A DNA stretch of 44,748 bases, taken from positions 1 to 44,748 of the forward strand of contig CANOUR010000011.1 of NCBI GenBank assembly GCA_947570265.1, read 5' to 3'. The stretch's first letter is position 1; the number at the start of each line of letters is the position of its first letter. This DNA is from an uncultured Bacteroidales bacterium (GTDB lineage Bacteria > Bacteroidota > Bacteroidia > Bacteroidales > Muribaculaceae). Below, piece after piece: positions 16,755 through 24,179 of the stretch. The notes beneath the pieces are model-generated. The model was not told the DNA's origin. It was given only the letters and a program-made list of their open reading frames with translations, and searched no databases. A program made the position numbers and the translations under genes.

Positions 16755-17284
16755 TACGTGGCATGTACGGACGGCGGCGCTTTGATGTGCCGTCAAACAT
16801 CTCAGCCCGCCCCACAACCGATTTTGCCCGCGAGAATCTTTTCAATGTAATCGAGAACCTGATTGATATTGATGGCATCGCCGCACTCGATCTGTTTTCA
16901 GGCACAGGCGCTGTGACGTTTGAGCTGCTGTCGCGCGGAGCGTCATCGGTGACGGCCGTGGAGAAGACTCCGACACAATATAGATTCATAGCCAAAGTGG
17001 CCTCACAGTTGGGATGCACCGACCGTCTGCGTCTGGTGCGCGGAGATGTGTTCAAGTATCTCAACACGGCTGTTCCCGGCCAGTTTGACTTCATTTTTGC
17101 CGATCCACCGTATGATCATGAGCGGTTTGCCGAAATACCGTCGCTCGTGCTCGAATCAGGCTTGCTGAAACAGGGAGGCCTTTTCATCATAGAGCACTCG
17201 CGCAACCATGATTTTTCGTCGCTTCAGGGATTCTCGGATCACCGCACCTATGGCAGTGTGAATTTCACACTGATCCGCGGCTGA
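16745..17284 (+). CDS. rsmD: 16S rRNA (guanine966-N2)-methyltransferase
   Basis: A 179-residue SAM-dependent enzyme methylating G966 of 16S rRNA in the assembled small subunit. The family start MRIIRGMYGRR, substrate region ISARPTTDFARENLFN, SAM-binding ALDLFSGTGAVTFE and catalytic FADPPYDHE (NPPY-type motif) are all present, and the length is typical. It overlaps the DUF3822 gene by ten bases and ends before a large bidirectional hairpin. Confidence 0.93.
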   Translation: MRIIRGMYGRRRFDVPSNISARPTTDFARENLFNVIENLIDIDGIAALDLFSGTGAVTFELLSRGASSVTAVEKTPTQYRFIAKVASQLGCTDRLRLVRGDVFKYLNTAVPGQFDFIFADPPYDHERFAEIPSLVLESGLLKQGGLFIIEHSRNHDFSSLQGFSDHRTYGSVNFTLIRG

Positions 17285-17290
17285 AACCGG

Positions 17291-17350
17291 CTCCACCATA
17301 CAAAACAAGCGCCCTGCCTGTTGGCGGAGCGCTTGTTTTGTATGGTGGAG
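17291..17350. terminator. Bidirectional terminator with a perfect 22-bp stem
   Basis: Bases 17291-17312 and 17329-17350 are perfect inverted copies (22 bp) around a 16-base loop. The stem contains AAAACAAGCGC/GCGCTTGTTTT, so an A/T tract lies inside it on each strand. It lies between the convergent ends of rsmD (17284) and the first array gene (17361), and so can serve both. Confidence 0.75.
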
Positions 17351-17360
17351 TCTGTGGTGA

Positions 17361-18587
17361 TTACTTCACGAGAACTTTGGTCGACTCGGTGCCCTGCTGA
17401 CGGATGAAGATGCCGCCCTGGGGATTGTCGACACGCATGCCCTGGAGGTTGTAGTAAACAACGGGAGCGTTGGCATTGTCGGCGTCGGGTGCGATTGTCT
17501 CGATGGCAACGATAGCATCGGGGTTGTAGCTGATGACAACCTCGTCGTAGCATCCCCATACCTTGTCTTCCTGTGTGAAGAGACCGCAAGCGGGAAGCTC
17601 GATCACACATTCGTCGGGTTCGTTGGTCACGATCTCGCCGGTGATGAAGAAACCATCGGCAAAGGCAGGATCGTTGTCATTGTTGATTTCAGTGAGGTAG
17701 AAAAGCTCATTGATCGTTTCGGGATTGACCTGCGGATGATTGATGATCACCTGAGCAACCGGAGATGTTCCGTCGTATTTTACAGTGTTATTGTTCTTGC
17801 GCACGAAGGGTACAGAGTGGAAACGGTCAACGTTGGCGAAGTTGAAGATGAAGTTGCGACCATTGACGTTAACTCCAAGAATGGGGCTGGAAGCCTCCTG
17901 CTGCTTAGCCATGTCGTAGTATGTCATCTCACCGTTGGGCTGATATGCAATGTAGTCGAATGCTACGAAATCAGCACCGCGGAAAGGATACTCGGGATCG
18001 TTGGTAGGTGTGAGGAATGCGATACCCTGAGTTGCCTGCTCGAGTGTACCATATTTGAAATCGAGCACAATGGGGAGGTCGGGACGGTATTCGCCGCCGC
18101 TGACAGCCATGAGGTTGAGATCGTCTTCAGTGCCATCGGAGTAGGTGTAGTGTGTGAGCACCTGACCTGCGGGAATGGTCAGTTTCTCTTCTGCGGGATC
18201 ATAGACAGCCTTGATGCCATTGATTGTTCCGGGGAGCTCATCTTTGTCGTAGAACAGGCTGTAGAACATGTTGTTGATGATATAGCCATTCTCAACCTCG
18301 GGATCGGCCACGATGGTGATGTCGTCGCTGGGACGGAGCATCTCGTAGGGGTTGCCACCGGTGGGGTTGGGATAGCGCATGTAAGCGGCAGTGATGTAGT
18401 TGTCACCTGCGAGATTAATAGCTTCATCGGCACGCGATGCCACGGTCTCTTTTTCGGGAAGACCTGTGCCTACCTTCTTAGCCTCGAATCCGACAGTGGC
18501 AGCGAGCTTCACGGGTGCGAACGGCTGTGCGGCGCTCACTGAGAGCACTGCAGCCGCAGCCATGGAAAAAGTAAAAATTTTCTTCAT
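17361..18587 (-). CDS. Array paralogue 1: secreted protein of unrecognised family with C-terminal sorting tail
   Basis: 408 residues. Signal peptide MKKIFTFSMAAAAVLSVSA. After a short variable stretch comes SRADE (about 51-55), then a predicted beta-rich region with the array signatures IVADPEVENGYIINN, GTINGIKAVYDP, YQPNGEMTYY and GVNVNGRNFIFNFANVD. Near the end are ECVIELPACGLF and YDEVVISYNPDAI. The last ~33 residues (APVVYYNLQGMRVDNPQGG...STKVLVK) resemble a type A sorting domain for export to the surface. No enzyme motif is recognised. It has its own -7 box (18649-18656) with the shared upstream element (18693-18708), and ends at the 22-bp-stem terminator, so it is probably monocistronic. 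It is less like paralogues 2, 3 and 5 in its middle. Confidence 0.8.
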   Translation of the reverse strand: MKKIFTFSMAAAAVLSVSAAQPFAPVKLAATVGFEAKKVGTGLPEKETVASRADEAINLAGDNYITAAYMRYPNPTGGNPYEMLRPSDDITIVADPEVENGYIINNMFYSLFYDKDELPGTINGIKAVYDPAEEKLTIPAGQVLTHYTYSDGTEDDLNLMAVSGGEYRPDLPIVLDFKYGTLEQATQGIAFLTPTNDPEYPFRGADFVAFDYIAYQPNGEMTYYDMAKQQEASSPILGVNVNGRNFIFNFANVDRFHSVPFVRKNNNTVKYDGTSPVAQVIINHPQVNPETINELFYLTEINNDNDPAFADGFFITGEIVTNEPDECVIELPACGLFTQEDKVWGCYDEVVISYNPDAIVAIETIAPDADNANAPVVYYNLQGMRVDNPQGGIFIRQQGTESTKVLVK

Positions 18588-18634
18588 GAAATTGTGATGT
18601 ATTAATTAGTTGGATTTCTCTATCTCAATGAGCC

Positions 18635-18640
18635 TTTTTT
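18635..18640 (-). other. Leader hairpin loop of array gene 1
   Basis: In the predicted leader, AGCC (18641-18644 complement) and GGCT (18631-18634 complement) can pair around six A residues. The transcript motif TGAGATAGA (18619-18627 complement) follows. The leader of array gene 5 has the same order: short stem, then TGAGATAGA. Confidence 0.35.
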
Positions 18641-18648
18641 GGCTTTCG

Positions 18649-18656
18649 CAAAGATA
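18649..18656 (-). promoter_or_regulatory. -7 box of array gene 1
   Basis: Reads TATCTTTG on the minus strand, followed by GC. It lies 61 bases upstream of the ATG at 18587. The shared upstream element at 18693-18708 is separated from it by exactly 36 bp. Confidence 0.75.
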
Positions 18657-18692
18657 TATCAATATTAGGATAAGTCGTTGTGGCCTTTTGAT

Positions 18693-18708
18693 TTTTAACA
18701 ATCTTTAA
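18693..18708 (-). promoter_or_regulatory. Shared upstream element of array promoter 1
   Basis: The plus strand reads TTTTAACAATCTTTAA; in transcription direction it is TTAAAGATTGTTAAAA, with two TTAAA half-sites ten bases apart. The identical 16-mer stands 36 bp upstream of the -7 box of array gene 5, and a 13/16 match stands at the same distance for array gene 3. It is centred roughly 58 bases before the expected transcription start. Confidence 0.7.
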
Positions 18709-18718
18709 AGCCACAGAC

Positions 18719-18746
18719 GACGCCCCGCCAAATATGGCGGAGCGTC
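18719..18746 (-). terminator. GC-rich hairpin after array gene 2
   Basis: GACGCCCCGCC (18719-18729) pairs with GGCGGAGCGTC (18736-18746) with one G-T type mismatch and a six-base loop. It lies 28 bases past the stop at 18775. No clean U-tract follows on the minus strand. Confidence 0.6.
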
Positions 18747-18774
18747 GCTTTATCATCGGGTGGGATAACGTCGG

Positions 18775-20004
18775 TTACTTGATGAGCACCTTGGTCGACT
18801 CAGTGCCCTGCTGACGGATGAAGATGCCGCCCTGCGGATTGTCGACACGCATGCCCTGGAGGTTGTAGTAAACAACGGGAGCATTGGTGTTGTCGACAGT
18901 CTCAACGGCTTCGATTCCTACGATAGCACTGGGATTGTATGTAACGACAACGTCGGTGTAGACATCCCATTCAACATCCTGTTCATCGACAAGTGCGCAG
19001 GGGGGGAACTTGATCTCGCACTCTGTGGGGGTGTTGACAGTCACGTCACCTTTGAGGTAATAGTCATATACGTCATCGGTCACAGGCATCCAGGTGTCGC
19101 CATCTTTCTCAACTGCCGTGAGATAGAAGTAGTCGAGTGTGTCTTCGCCTTCCGAGGGATAGTAGTAGGCAATGAATGCAGCCGCATAATAGCCGGCGGT
19201 GTTGAATTTGTATTTGTAGTCGACAAAGTCAGTGCCACGTCCAAATGCAACGTAGTTGAGCGGATCGGCATCGCCGAAATTGTAGATCATGTTTTCGCCG
19301 TTGGCATTGACGCCATAGATAGGACATGTGACCTCACGTCCCTCACGCTTGCTGGTGTATGTCATCTGACCGTTGGGGATCCAAGCGTTCATGTTGGCTA
19401 CGGCATAAGGTACGGTGAGCATGCCCTGTTCACCATAAGGCTCTCCGAATTCTATGCCGGTAGTCAGCATGTGGAGCTGTCCGCCTTCATAGCTGAATTC
19501 GATCGGGAGATCAGCGTCGAGCTTGCCTTCAGCGTTGCCTGTGAGCATCATGTAGTGAATCATGCCGTATTCATCGTTTTCTTCTTCGAAGAGCACCTGA
19601 CGGCCGGGGATCGAGAACACCTTGGTCACGGGATTGTAGACACCTTTTATGTCGTTGATCTCACCGGGTTCATCATCGGTGAAGAACACGGCATAGAGGA
19701 AGTTCTTGATGATGTAGCCGTTCTCGACCTCGGGATCGGCCTCGAGGGTGAAACCTTTGCCACGGAAACCGATCTGACCAACGACCTCATTGGTGCTATC
19801 GAAATAGCCTTGCATGATGCCGTCGACATAGTTGCCGGAAAGATCAACGTCGGCGCGAGACTCGGGGGCAGTGGGCAATGCAACGCGCTCGGCGCGGGGA
19901 AGAGTGCGGGCATCGTCGTTACGCAGAGTCAGTTTGCGCGCGGGGGCTGCGTTGGCTGTGATGACAGCTGCCGCAGCGAGCGCGAGAGTAAAGATTTTTT
20001 TCAT
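18775..20004 (-). CDS. Array paralogue 2: secreted protein of unrecognised family with C-terminal sorting tail
   Basis: 409 residues from the ATG at 20004, where the signal peptide MKKIFTLALAAAAVITANA begins; the in-frame extension upstream is rejected. Shared marks: SRADVDLSGNYVDG, ADPEVENGYIIKNFLY, GEINDIKGVYNP, WIPNGQMTY, YGVNANGENMIYNFGDAD, YYLKGDV, VVTYNPSAIVGIEAVE and the tail APVVYYNLQGMRVDNPQGG. The cysteine motif deviates: KFPPCALVD instead of ELPxCGLF, encoded across a run of seven C (19000-19006 as G on the plus strand). No TAnnTTTG box is visible in the 87 bases upstream, which instead hold the hairpin of gene 3. It is therefore probably transcribed by readthrough from gene 3. Confidence 0.8.
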   Translation of the reverse strand: MKKIFTLALAAAAVITANAAPARKLTLRNDDARTLPRAERVALPTAPESRADVDLSGNYVDGIMQGYFDSTNEVVGQIGFRGKGFTLEADPEVENGYIIKNFLYAVFFTDDEPGEINDIKGVYNPVTKVFSIPGRQVLFEEENDEYGMIHYMMLTGNAEGKLDADLPIEFSYEGGQLHMLTTGIEFGEPYGEQGMLTVPYAVANMNAWIPNGQMTYTSKREGREVTCPIYGVNANGENMIYNFGDADPLNYVAFGRGTDFVDYKYKFNTAGYYAAAFIAYYYPSEGEDTLDYFYLTAVEKDGDTWMPVTDDVYDYYLKGDVTVNTPTECEIKFPPCALVDEQDVEWDVYTDVVVTYNPSAIVGIEAVETVDNTNAPVVYYNLQGMRVDNPQGGIFIRQQGTESTKVLIK

Positions 20005-20035
20005 AAATGTGGTGTTGTGATATTTTTTCGGGTAA

Positions 20036-20062
20036 ACGCCCCGCCTTTTACGGGCGGGGCGT
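20036..20062 (-). terminator. Perfect 10-bp GC hairpin between array genes 3 and 2, no U-tract
   Basis: ACGCCCCGCC (20036-20045) and GGCGGGGCGT (20053-20062) pair perfectly. On the minus strand the hairpin is followed by TTACCCGAAAAAATA rather than U residues, so it may act as an attenuator or mRNA-stabilising 3' structure rather than a full stop. Confidence 0.5.
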
Positions 20063-20091
20063 GGTGGTTGCATGTAAATATATGTCGAGAA

Positions 20092-21354
20092 TTACTTTAT
20101 GAGCACTTTGGTCGACTCGGTGCCCTGCTGACGGATGAAGATACCGCCCTGAGGATTCTCGACACGCATGCCCTGAAGGTTGTAGTAAACAACGGGGGCG
20201 TCGGTGTTGTCGACAGCCTCGACAGCCTCGATGCCGGCGATAGAGTTGATGCTGTATTTGATCTCGACGTTTTCGTAGACGTTCCACGGGGTGTCGTTGG
20301 AATCATAGAGACCACACATTGGCAGTTCGATGGTGCACTCGTCGTCGGCATATGTGGCAGTACCTGCTACATAGAAAGTATATTTATCCTGTGCGATAGG
20401 CTGGTAGAAATCGCCTGAAGGCTCAACTTCGGTGAGATAGAACTCTGTGAAAACGTTCATCTGAGGATTGAACGAAGGATACCAGCTGGCTATGAAAGCT
20501 GCGGCAAAGTATTTGTCATTTCCGAGAATAGCGCGATAGTCCACCTTGCTTCCATCACCGATGCGGCGGAAAGGTGTGGCGTTGAACATGTCGGCGTCGG
20601 CGAAGTTATAGACGTAGTTGTAGCCGTTGATGTTGATGCCGTAGATGGGCACGGTGACATTTTTCTGACCCGATGCGCTGAAATAGTTCATCTCACCATT
20701 GGGAATCCAGGCGGTCATTCTGTCGAGGAACATCGACATGTTGAGGTATCCTTTTTCGCTCTCAATATATGTGCCGAATTCGATGACCGGCGATTTGAGA
20801 TTGAGCTGGCCGAGATAGTATTCAAACTCGATGGGGAGAGTGTGGTCATAGTGGTAGTCAGCGTCGCATGTGATCACCTTTACATCGACCTTGCCATATG
20901 TTTGGTCATCGCGCACGAAGAGAGTCTGATTGGGGTTGATCGAGAACACCTCTGTAGCAGGATTGTATGTAGCTTTCAGATCGTTGACCTGTCCGGGATA
21001 CTCGTCGTTGAAGAACAGGAGCTGGAAGAGATCCTTGATGATATAACCATTTTCAACTTCGGGGTCGGCCACAATGGTGAATCCATCGCCACGCGCACTG
21101 ATCTGGCCAAGAACCTCATCGCCAGTGGAGTTGGGGATAATTTCGAAACATCCGTCGGCATATTCTCCGGCGAGGTCTACGTCGGCGGCACGCGATGCGG
21201 GGGCGTTGTCGGCGATGGGGGTGAAGCGTTCCACCTGCACCTGATTGGCAAGTGTTGCCGTGTTTCCTTTGTTGACAAAGGTTACGTCGGCCGGAGCAGC
21301 GCCAGCTGCAACTGTGGCAGCGGCCGCGAGTGCGAGAGTAAAGATTTTTTTCAT
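20092..21354 (-). CDS. Array paralogue 3: secreted protein of unrecognised family with C-terminal sorting tail
   Basis: 420 residues, signal peptide MKKIFTLALAAAATVAAGA. Shared marks: SRAADVDLAGEYADG, ADPEVENGYIIKDLF, GQVNDLKATYNP, WIPNGEMNYF, YGININGYNYVYNFADAD, FYVAGTATY, ECTIELPMCGLY, VEIKYSINSIAGIEAVE and the tail APVVYYNLQGMRVENPQGG...STKVLIK. It is close to paralogues 2 and 5. It has a -7 box at 21410-21417 and the shared upstream element (21454-21469) at 36-bp spacing. The function is unknown; an extracellular binding or structural role is only an inference from the signal peptide, beta-rich look and sorting tail. Confidence 0.8.
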   Translation of the reverse strand: MKKIFTLALAAAATVAAGAAPADVTFVNKGNTATLANQVQVERFTPIADNAPASRAADVDLAGEYADGCFEIIPNSTGDEVLGQISARGDGFTIVADPEVENGYIIKDLFQLLFFNDEYPGQVNDLKATYNPATEVFSINPNQTLFVRDDQTYGKVDVKVITCDADYHYDHTLPIEFEYYLGQLNLKSPVIEFGTYIESEKGYLNMSMFLDRMTAWIPNGEMNYFSASGQKNVTVPIYGININGYNYVYNFADADMFNATPFRRIGDGSKVDYRAILGNDKYFAAAFIASWYPSFNPQMNVFTEFYLTEVEPSGDFYQPIAQDKYTFYVAGTATYADDECTIELPMCGLYDSNDTPWNVYENVEIKYSINSIAGIEAVEAVDNTDAPVVYYNLQGMRVENPQGGIFIRQQGTESTKVLIK

Positions 21355-21409
21355 ATGAAGTTTTTAGTTTGTTAGTTTTATTGTCAAAATACAATATATC
21401 ATGTAGTCG

Positions 21410-21417
21410 CAAAGATA
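21410..21417 (-). promoter_or_regulatory. -7 box of array gene 3
   Basis: Reads TATCTTTG on the minus strand, 55 bases upstream of the ATG at 21354. The shared element follows 36 bp further upstream. Confidence 0.75.
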
Positions 21418-21453
21418 CATATTATATGAATAATTAATGGACAGCCCTCATGC

Positions 21454-21469
21454 GTTTAACAAAATTTAA
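21454..21469 (-). promoter_or_regulatory. Shared upstream element of array promoter 3 (variant)
   Basis: The plus strand reads GTTTAACAAAATTTAA, a 13/16 match to the element of promoters 1 and 5 in the same register. Its last bases overlap the left arm of the hairpin ending array gene 4 (21468-21497), so terminator and promoter are interleaved. Confidence 0.6.
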
Positions 21470-21497
21470 GGGCTGCACCGTGTCGGATGCAGCCCTT
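21468..21497 (-). terminator. Terminator of array gene 4
   Basis: AAGGGCTGCA (21468-21477) and TGCAGCCCTT (21488-21497) form a perfect 10-bp stem with a ten-base loop, 24 bases past the stop at 21522. On the minus strand it is followed by AAATTTTGTT, a T-rich stretch, making this a plausible intrinsic terminator. Confidence 0.7.
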
Positions 21498-21521
21498 GTG
21501 GCTATTACGTAGTATCCTCTT

Positions 21522-22769
21522 TTATTTTATGAGGATTTTTGTCGATTCATTGCCCTGACGGCGGATGAATATGCCGCCCTGAGGATTGTCGACACGCATG
21601 CCCTGAAGATTGTAGTAGACAACAGGGGCATCGGAGGGGGTGACGACGGTGGCCGGAGCATCGATGCCTGTCACCTCGCGGCTGTAGGTGATGTAGGCGC
21701 CTTCATAAATGCCCTGATATTTGCCATCTTCGTTGTAGAGACCGCAGACGGGGAGCTCGAAGGCAAACTCATCGGGCTCGTCGGCCACGATCTGACCGAT
21801 GACGTAGAACCGGTGATCACCGAAGCCCATGGGGGCGTAATTGTTGTCGATGTCGGTGGCTGCGAGGTAGTAGGTGTTGTTGGTCTGCACATTTGTCTGT
21901 GCGTTGTAGCGGGTGACCACAGCCGCCACCTCAGATCCGTTGCTGACCACCTTGCCTGTATAGTGCTCGAACACCGCAGGGTGGAACACATCGACACCTG
22001 CAAAGTTGTAGACATAGCAACGGTCGGCGACATTGACTCCAAAAACGGGGGCTATATATTCCGACTGGCCGGGGAGCGCGAAATAGGTCATCTCACCGTT
22101 GGAGATCCATGCGATCATGTCGGTCACGATGACGTTGGGACCTATCATACCCTGACCGGAGGGTGAATCGGGCATCTCGACGATGGCGAAGAAGCCGATA
22201 GCTTTTGACTTGAGGTTGAGAGTGCCCATCGAAAACTCGAATTCCACGGGTACCTTAGGAGAGAAGATGCCTTCATCGTCGGGAGTGAGCACAAGCAGAT
22301 CGCACAAACCATACTCACCCATCTGACGGGCGAACAGCGGCTGGCCGGGAAGAATGCTCAGTATGTTTGTCGAGGGGTCGAATGTGGCTTTGATCTCGTT
22401 GACATTTCCGGGCTGCGCTGCATTGAAGAACATGCCTTTGCAGAAATCGCGGATGATGTAGCCGTTTTCGGTCTCGGGATCGGCCAGGATGGTGAAGTCG
22501 TTGGCACGAGCCACATTGTCGCCCACGGGGGTCATCTCGGGATCGTAGGCTGTGAATGTCTGTTTGATGCCGTTGACGTATGTTCCGGCGAGATTGATGA
22601 CTTCGGGCTGCGCGTCGTCGTCGGCTACGGGCATGGGACGCGGCACACGCGACACCTCGACATCGCAGCGGGTGGTGGGATAGACCTGAAAATCGACCTG
22701 AGCCGAGGCTGTTGCCGAGATGATGGCGGCGAGGGCGATTGAGAGTGTGATTGATTTTTTCATTGTCAT
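21522..22769 (-). CDS. Array paralogue 4: divergent secreted protein with C-terminal sorting tail
   Basis: 415 residues, signal peptide MTMKKSITLSIALAAIISATASA; a start at the second ATG (22763) is equally possible. Shared marks are present but more divergent: INLAGTYVNGIKQ, ADPETENGYIIRDF, GNVNEIKATFDP, WISNGEMTYF, FGVNVADRCYVYNFAGVD, FYVIGQIVADEPDE, FELPVCGLYNEDG and the tail APVVYYNLQGMRVDNPQGGIFIRRQG...KILIK. It lacks SRAD after the signal peptide. The 79 bases upstream contain the hairpin after gene 5 but no TAnnTTTG box, so it is probably read through from gene 5 and ends at the 21468-21497 terminator. Confidence 0.8.
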   Translation of the reverse strand: MTMKKSITLSIALAAIISATASAQVDFQVYPTTRCDVEVSRVPRPMPVADDDAQPEVINLAGTYVNGIKQTFTAYDPEMTPVGDNVARANDFTILADPETENGYIIRDFCKGMFFNAAQPGNVNEIKATFDPSTNILSILPGQPLFARQMGEYGLCDLLVLTPDDEGIFSPKVPVEFEFSMGTLNLKSKAIGFFAIVEMPDSPSGQGMIGPNVIVTDMIAWISNGEMTYFALPGQSEYIAPVFGVNVADRCYVYNFAGVDVFHPAVFEHYTGKVVSNGSEVAAVVTRYNAQTNVQTNNTYYLAATDIDNNYAPMGFGDHRFYVIGQIVADEPDEFAFELPVCGLYNEDGKYQGIYEGAYITYSREVTGIDAPATVVTPSDAPVVYYNLQGMRVDNPQGGIFIRRQGNESTKILIK

Positions 22770-22788
22770 GACTGTTTCAGAGTGAGAG

Positions 22789-22815
22789 AGCGCCCCGCCG
22801 GAGTGGCGGAGCGCT
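22789..22815 (-). terminator. GC hairpin between array genes 5 and 4, no U-tract
   Basis: AGCGCCCCGCC (22789-22799) pairs with GGCGGAGCGCT (22805-22815) with one mismatch and a five-base loop. On the minus strand it is followed by CTCTCACTCTG, not U-rich, so partial readthrough into gene 4 is likely. Confidence 0.5.
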
Positions 22816-22848
22816 TTGTAGGTTTTATGTCTTGGACAGTGCCGTAGA

Positions 22849-24063
22849 TCACTTCACGAGCACCTTGGTCGATTCGGTGCCCTGCTGACGGATGAAGATG
22901 CCGTTAGAGGGATTCTCGACACGCATGCCCTGGAGGTTGTAGTAAACCACGGGAGCGTTGGTGTTGTCGGTAGCGGTCACGGACTCAATGCCAGCGATAG
23001 CTGGATCGTAGGTGATCACGACGTTCTTGTAGAGGTTGTAGACTGCATCTTCTTCGGTGAAGAGGCCGCAGTCGGGGAGCTCGATCACGCATTCGGTCGG
23101 CAGGTCGGTGACAATTGTGCCACGGATATAGAAGCGGTTTGCGAGATCATCGCCGTTGCCTGTGCCCTGGGGAATGCCGTCTTCATCGGTCTGGGCAAGG
23201 AAGAGAGTCTCGTTGATATTCCACTCGGGGTTGATTGTGGGGGCGTAGTAAAGACGACGTGCCGTGTAGAATGAACCATCCATCACCACACGTGTGCCAC
23301 GACGTGAGAAGGGAGCGTTGCGCAGAGGATCGACACCAGCGAAGTTGTAGACGAGGTTGAGGCCACTGTAGTTGAGACCGTAGATGGGGCATGACTTCTC
23401 CTTGCCTTCGTTGACATCGAAATATGACATTTCGCCGTTGGGACGGTAGGCGAGGTACTCCTGAATGTAGAGACCGTTGCCATAGAGGCCTTCCTGACCA
23501 CCCTGCGAGCGCCATTCGCCGAAGAAGATACCTGTATTTTCCTGAAGCACGAGCTGGCCGTAGATCTCAGCGAACATGATGGGATCGTTCTGAAGGAAAG
23601 TGCCCTTGCCATCAGATGTATACATCTGGATCTTCACCTGTTCACCGCCATTGTCAACTACGCAAAGTTCCTGACCTGCGTCGAAGCTGAACATGCCGGT
23701 GATGGGATTGTAAGCGGCCTTGATGTCGTTTACTTTGCCAAAGATGGTGGCGAAGAGATTTTTGATGATGTAGCCGTTGGGACGTTCGGGATCGGCGACG
23801 ATCTCGATATCCTCCATGCGCTCGATGAATTCACCGATGACCTGCTGGGTGGCGTTGTCGCCCTGCACCTGATATGCACCGTTATAATATGTGCCGGTGA
23901 AATCCATATCAGCGCGCGACTCCACAGCGGCGGCGGCAATCTCTTCGAAGAGAGCATTTTTTTCGACGGGTTCGAAGACCGGAGCAGAGGTCATGAGACG
24001 CGGGCCGGCGCTTGCTGTCAGCACTGCGGCACCCGCGAGTGCGAGAGTAAAGATTTTCTTCAT
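22849..24063 (-). CDS. Array paralogue 5: secreted protein of unrecognised family with C-terminal sorting tail
   Basis: 404 residues, signal peptide MKKIFTLALAGAAVLTASA. Shared marks: SRADMDFTGTYYNGAYQ, ADPERPNGYIIKNLF, GKVNDIKAAYNP, YRPNGEMSYF, YGLNYSGLNLVYNFAGVD, FYIRGTIVTDLPTE, ECVIELPDCGLFTEED, VVITYDPAIAGIESV and the tail APVVYYNLQGMRVENPSNG...STKVLVK. It has the best-defined promoter of the array: -7 box at 24136-24143 and exact shared element at 24180-24195. It probably leads a two-gene unit with paralogue 4. No known domain beyond the C-terminal sorting-like tail was recognised. Confidence 0.8.
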   Translation of the reverse strand: MKKIFTLALAGAAVLTASAGPRLMTSAPVFEPVEKNALFEEIAAAAVESRADMDFTGTYYNGAYQVQGDNATQQVIGEFIERMEDIEIVADPERPNGYIIKNLFATIFGKVNDIKAAYNPITGMFSFDAGQELCVVDNGGEQVKIQMYTSDGKGTFLQNDPIMFAEIYGQLVLQENTGIFFGEWRSQGGQEGLYGNGLYIQEYLAYRPNGEMSYFDVNEGKEKSCPIYGLNYSGLNLVYNFAGVDPLRNAPFSRRGTRVVMDGSFYTARRLYYAPTINPEWNINETLFLAQTDEDGIPQGTGNGDDLANRFYIRGTIVTDLPTECVIELPDCGLFTEEDAVYNLYKNVVITYDPAIAGIESVTATDNTNAPVVYYNLQGMRVENPSNGIFIRQQGTESTKVLVK

Positions 24064-24135
24064 AAATGTGTTGGAATAATACTTGTTTATATAATTTGCT
24101 TTCTATCTCACGAAGCCCTCTTGGTTGGGCGGTTG

Positions 24136-24143
24136 CAAAGATA
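24136..24143 (-). promoter_or_regulatory. -7 box of array gene 5
   Basis: Reads TATCTTTG on the minus strand, 72 bases upstream of the ATG at 24063. In the leader, GCCC and GGGC (24127-24130 and 24115-24118 on the complement) can pair, followed by the TGAGATAGA motif (24102-24110 complement) also found in the leader of gene 1. Confidence 0.75.
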
Positions 24144-24179
24144 AACGAATCTCACTGAAATTGCTGCGACCGATGTTTA

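Larger units (their letters stand above)
17361..24063 (-). repeat. Tandem array of five related secreted-protein genes
   Basis: Five minus-strand genes (17361-18587, 18775-20004, 20092-21354, 21522-22769, 22849-24063) encode paralogues of 404-420 residues. About 110 bases at each 3' end are near-identical at DNA level, for example CACGCATGCCCTG and the following GGTTGTAGTAAAC-type run. In four of the five, the signal-peptide codons are also closely similar, while the central parts have diverged. This indicates tandem duplication followed by divergence, with the ends kept similar. Confidence 0.85.

Noticed and set aside
19471-20418. Plus-strand open frame (315 codons) spanning two array genes
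   Set aside because: It crosses the gap and hairpin between array genes 3 and 2 and merely mirrors their coding bias; the same happens at 17736-18542.
17361-24063. CRISPR-like periodic repeats
   Set aside because: The periodic similarity comes from the ends of coding paralogues over 1.2 kb apart, not from short direct repeats with spacers.
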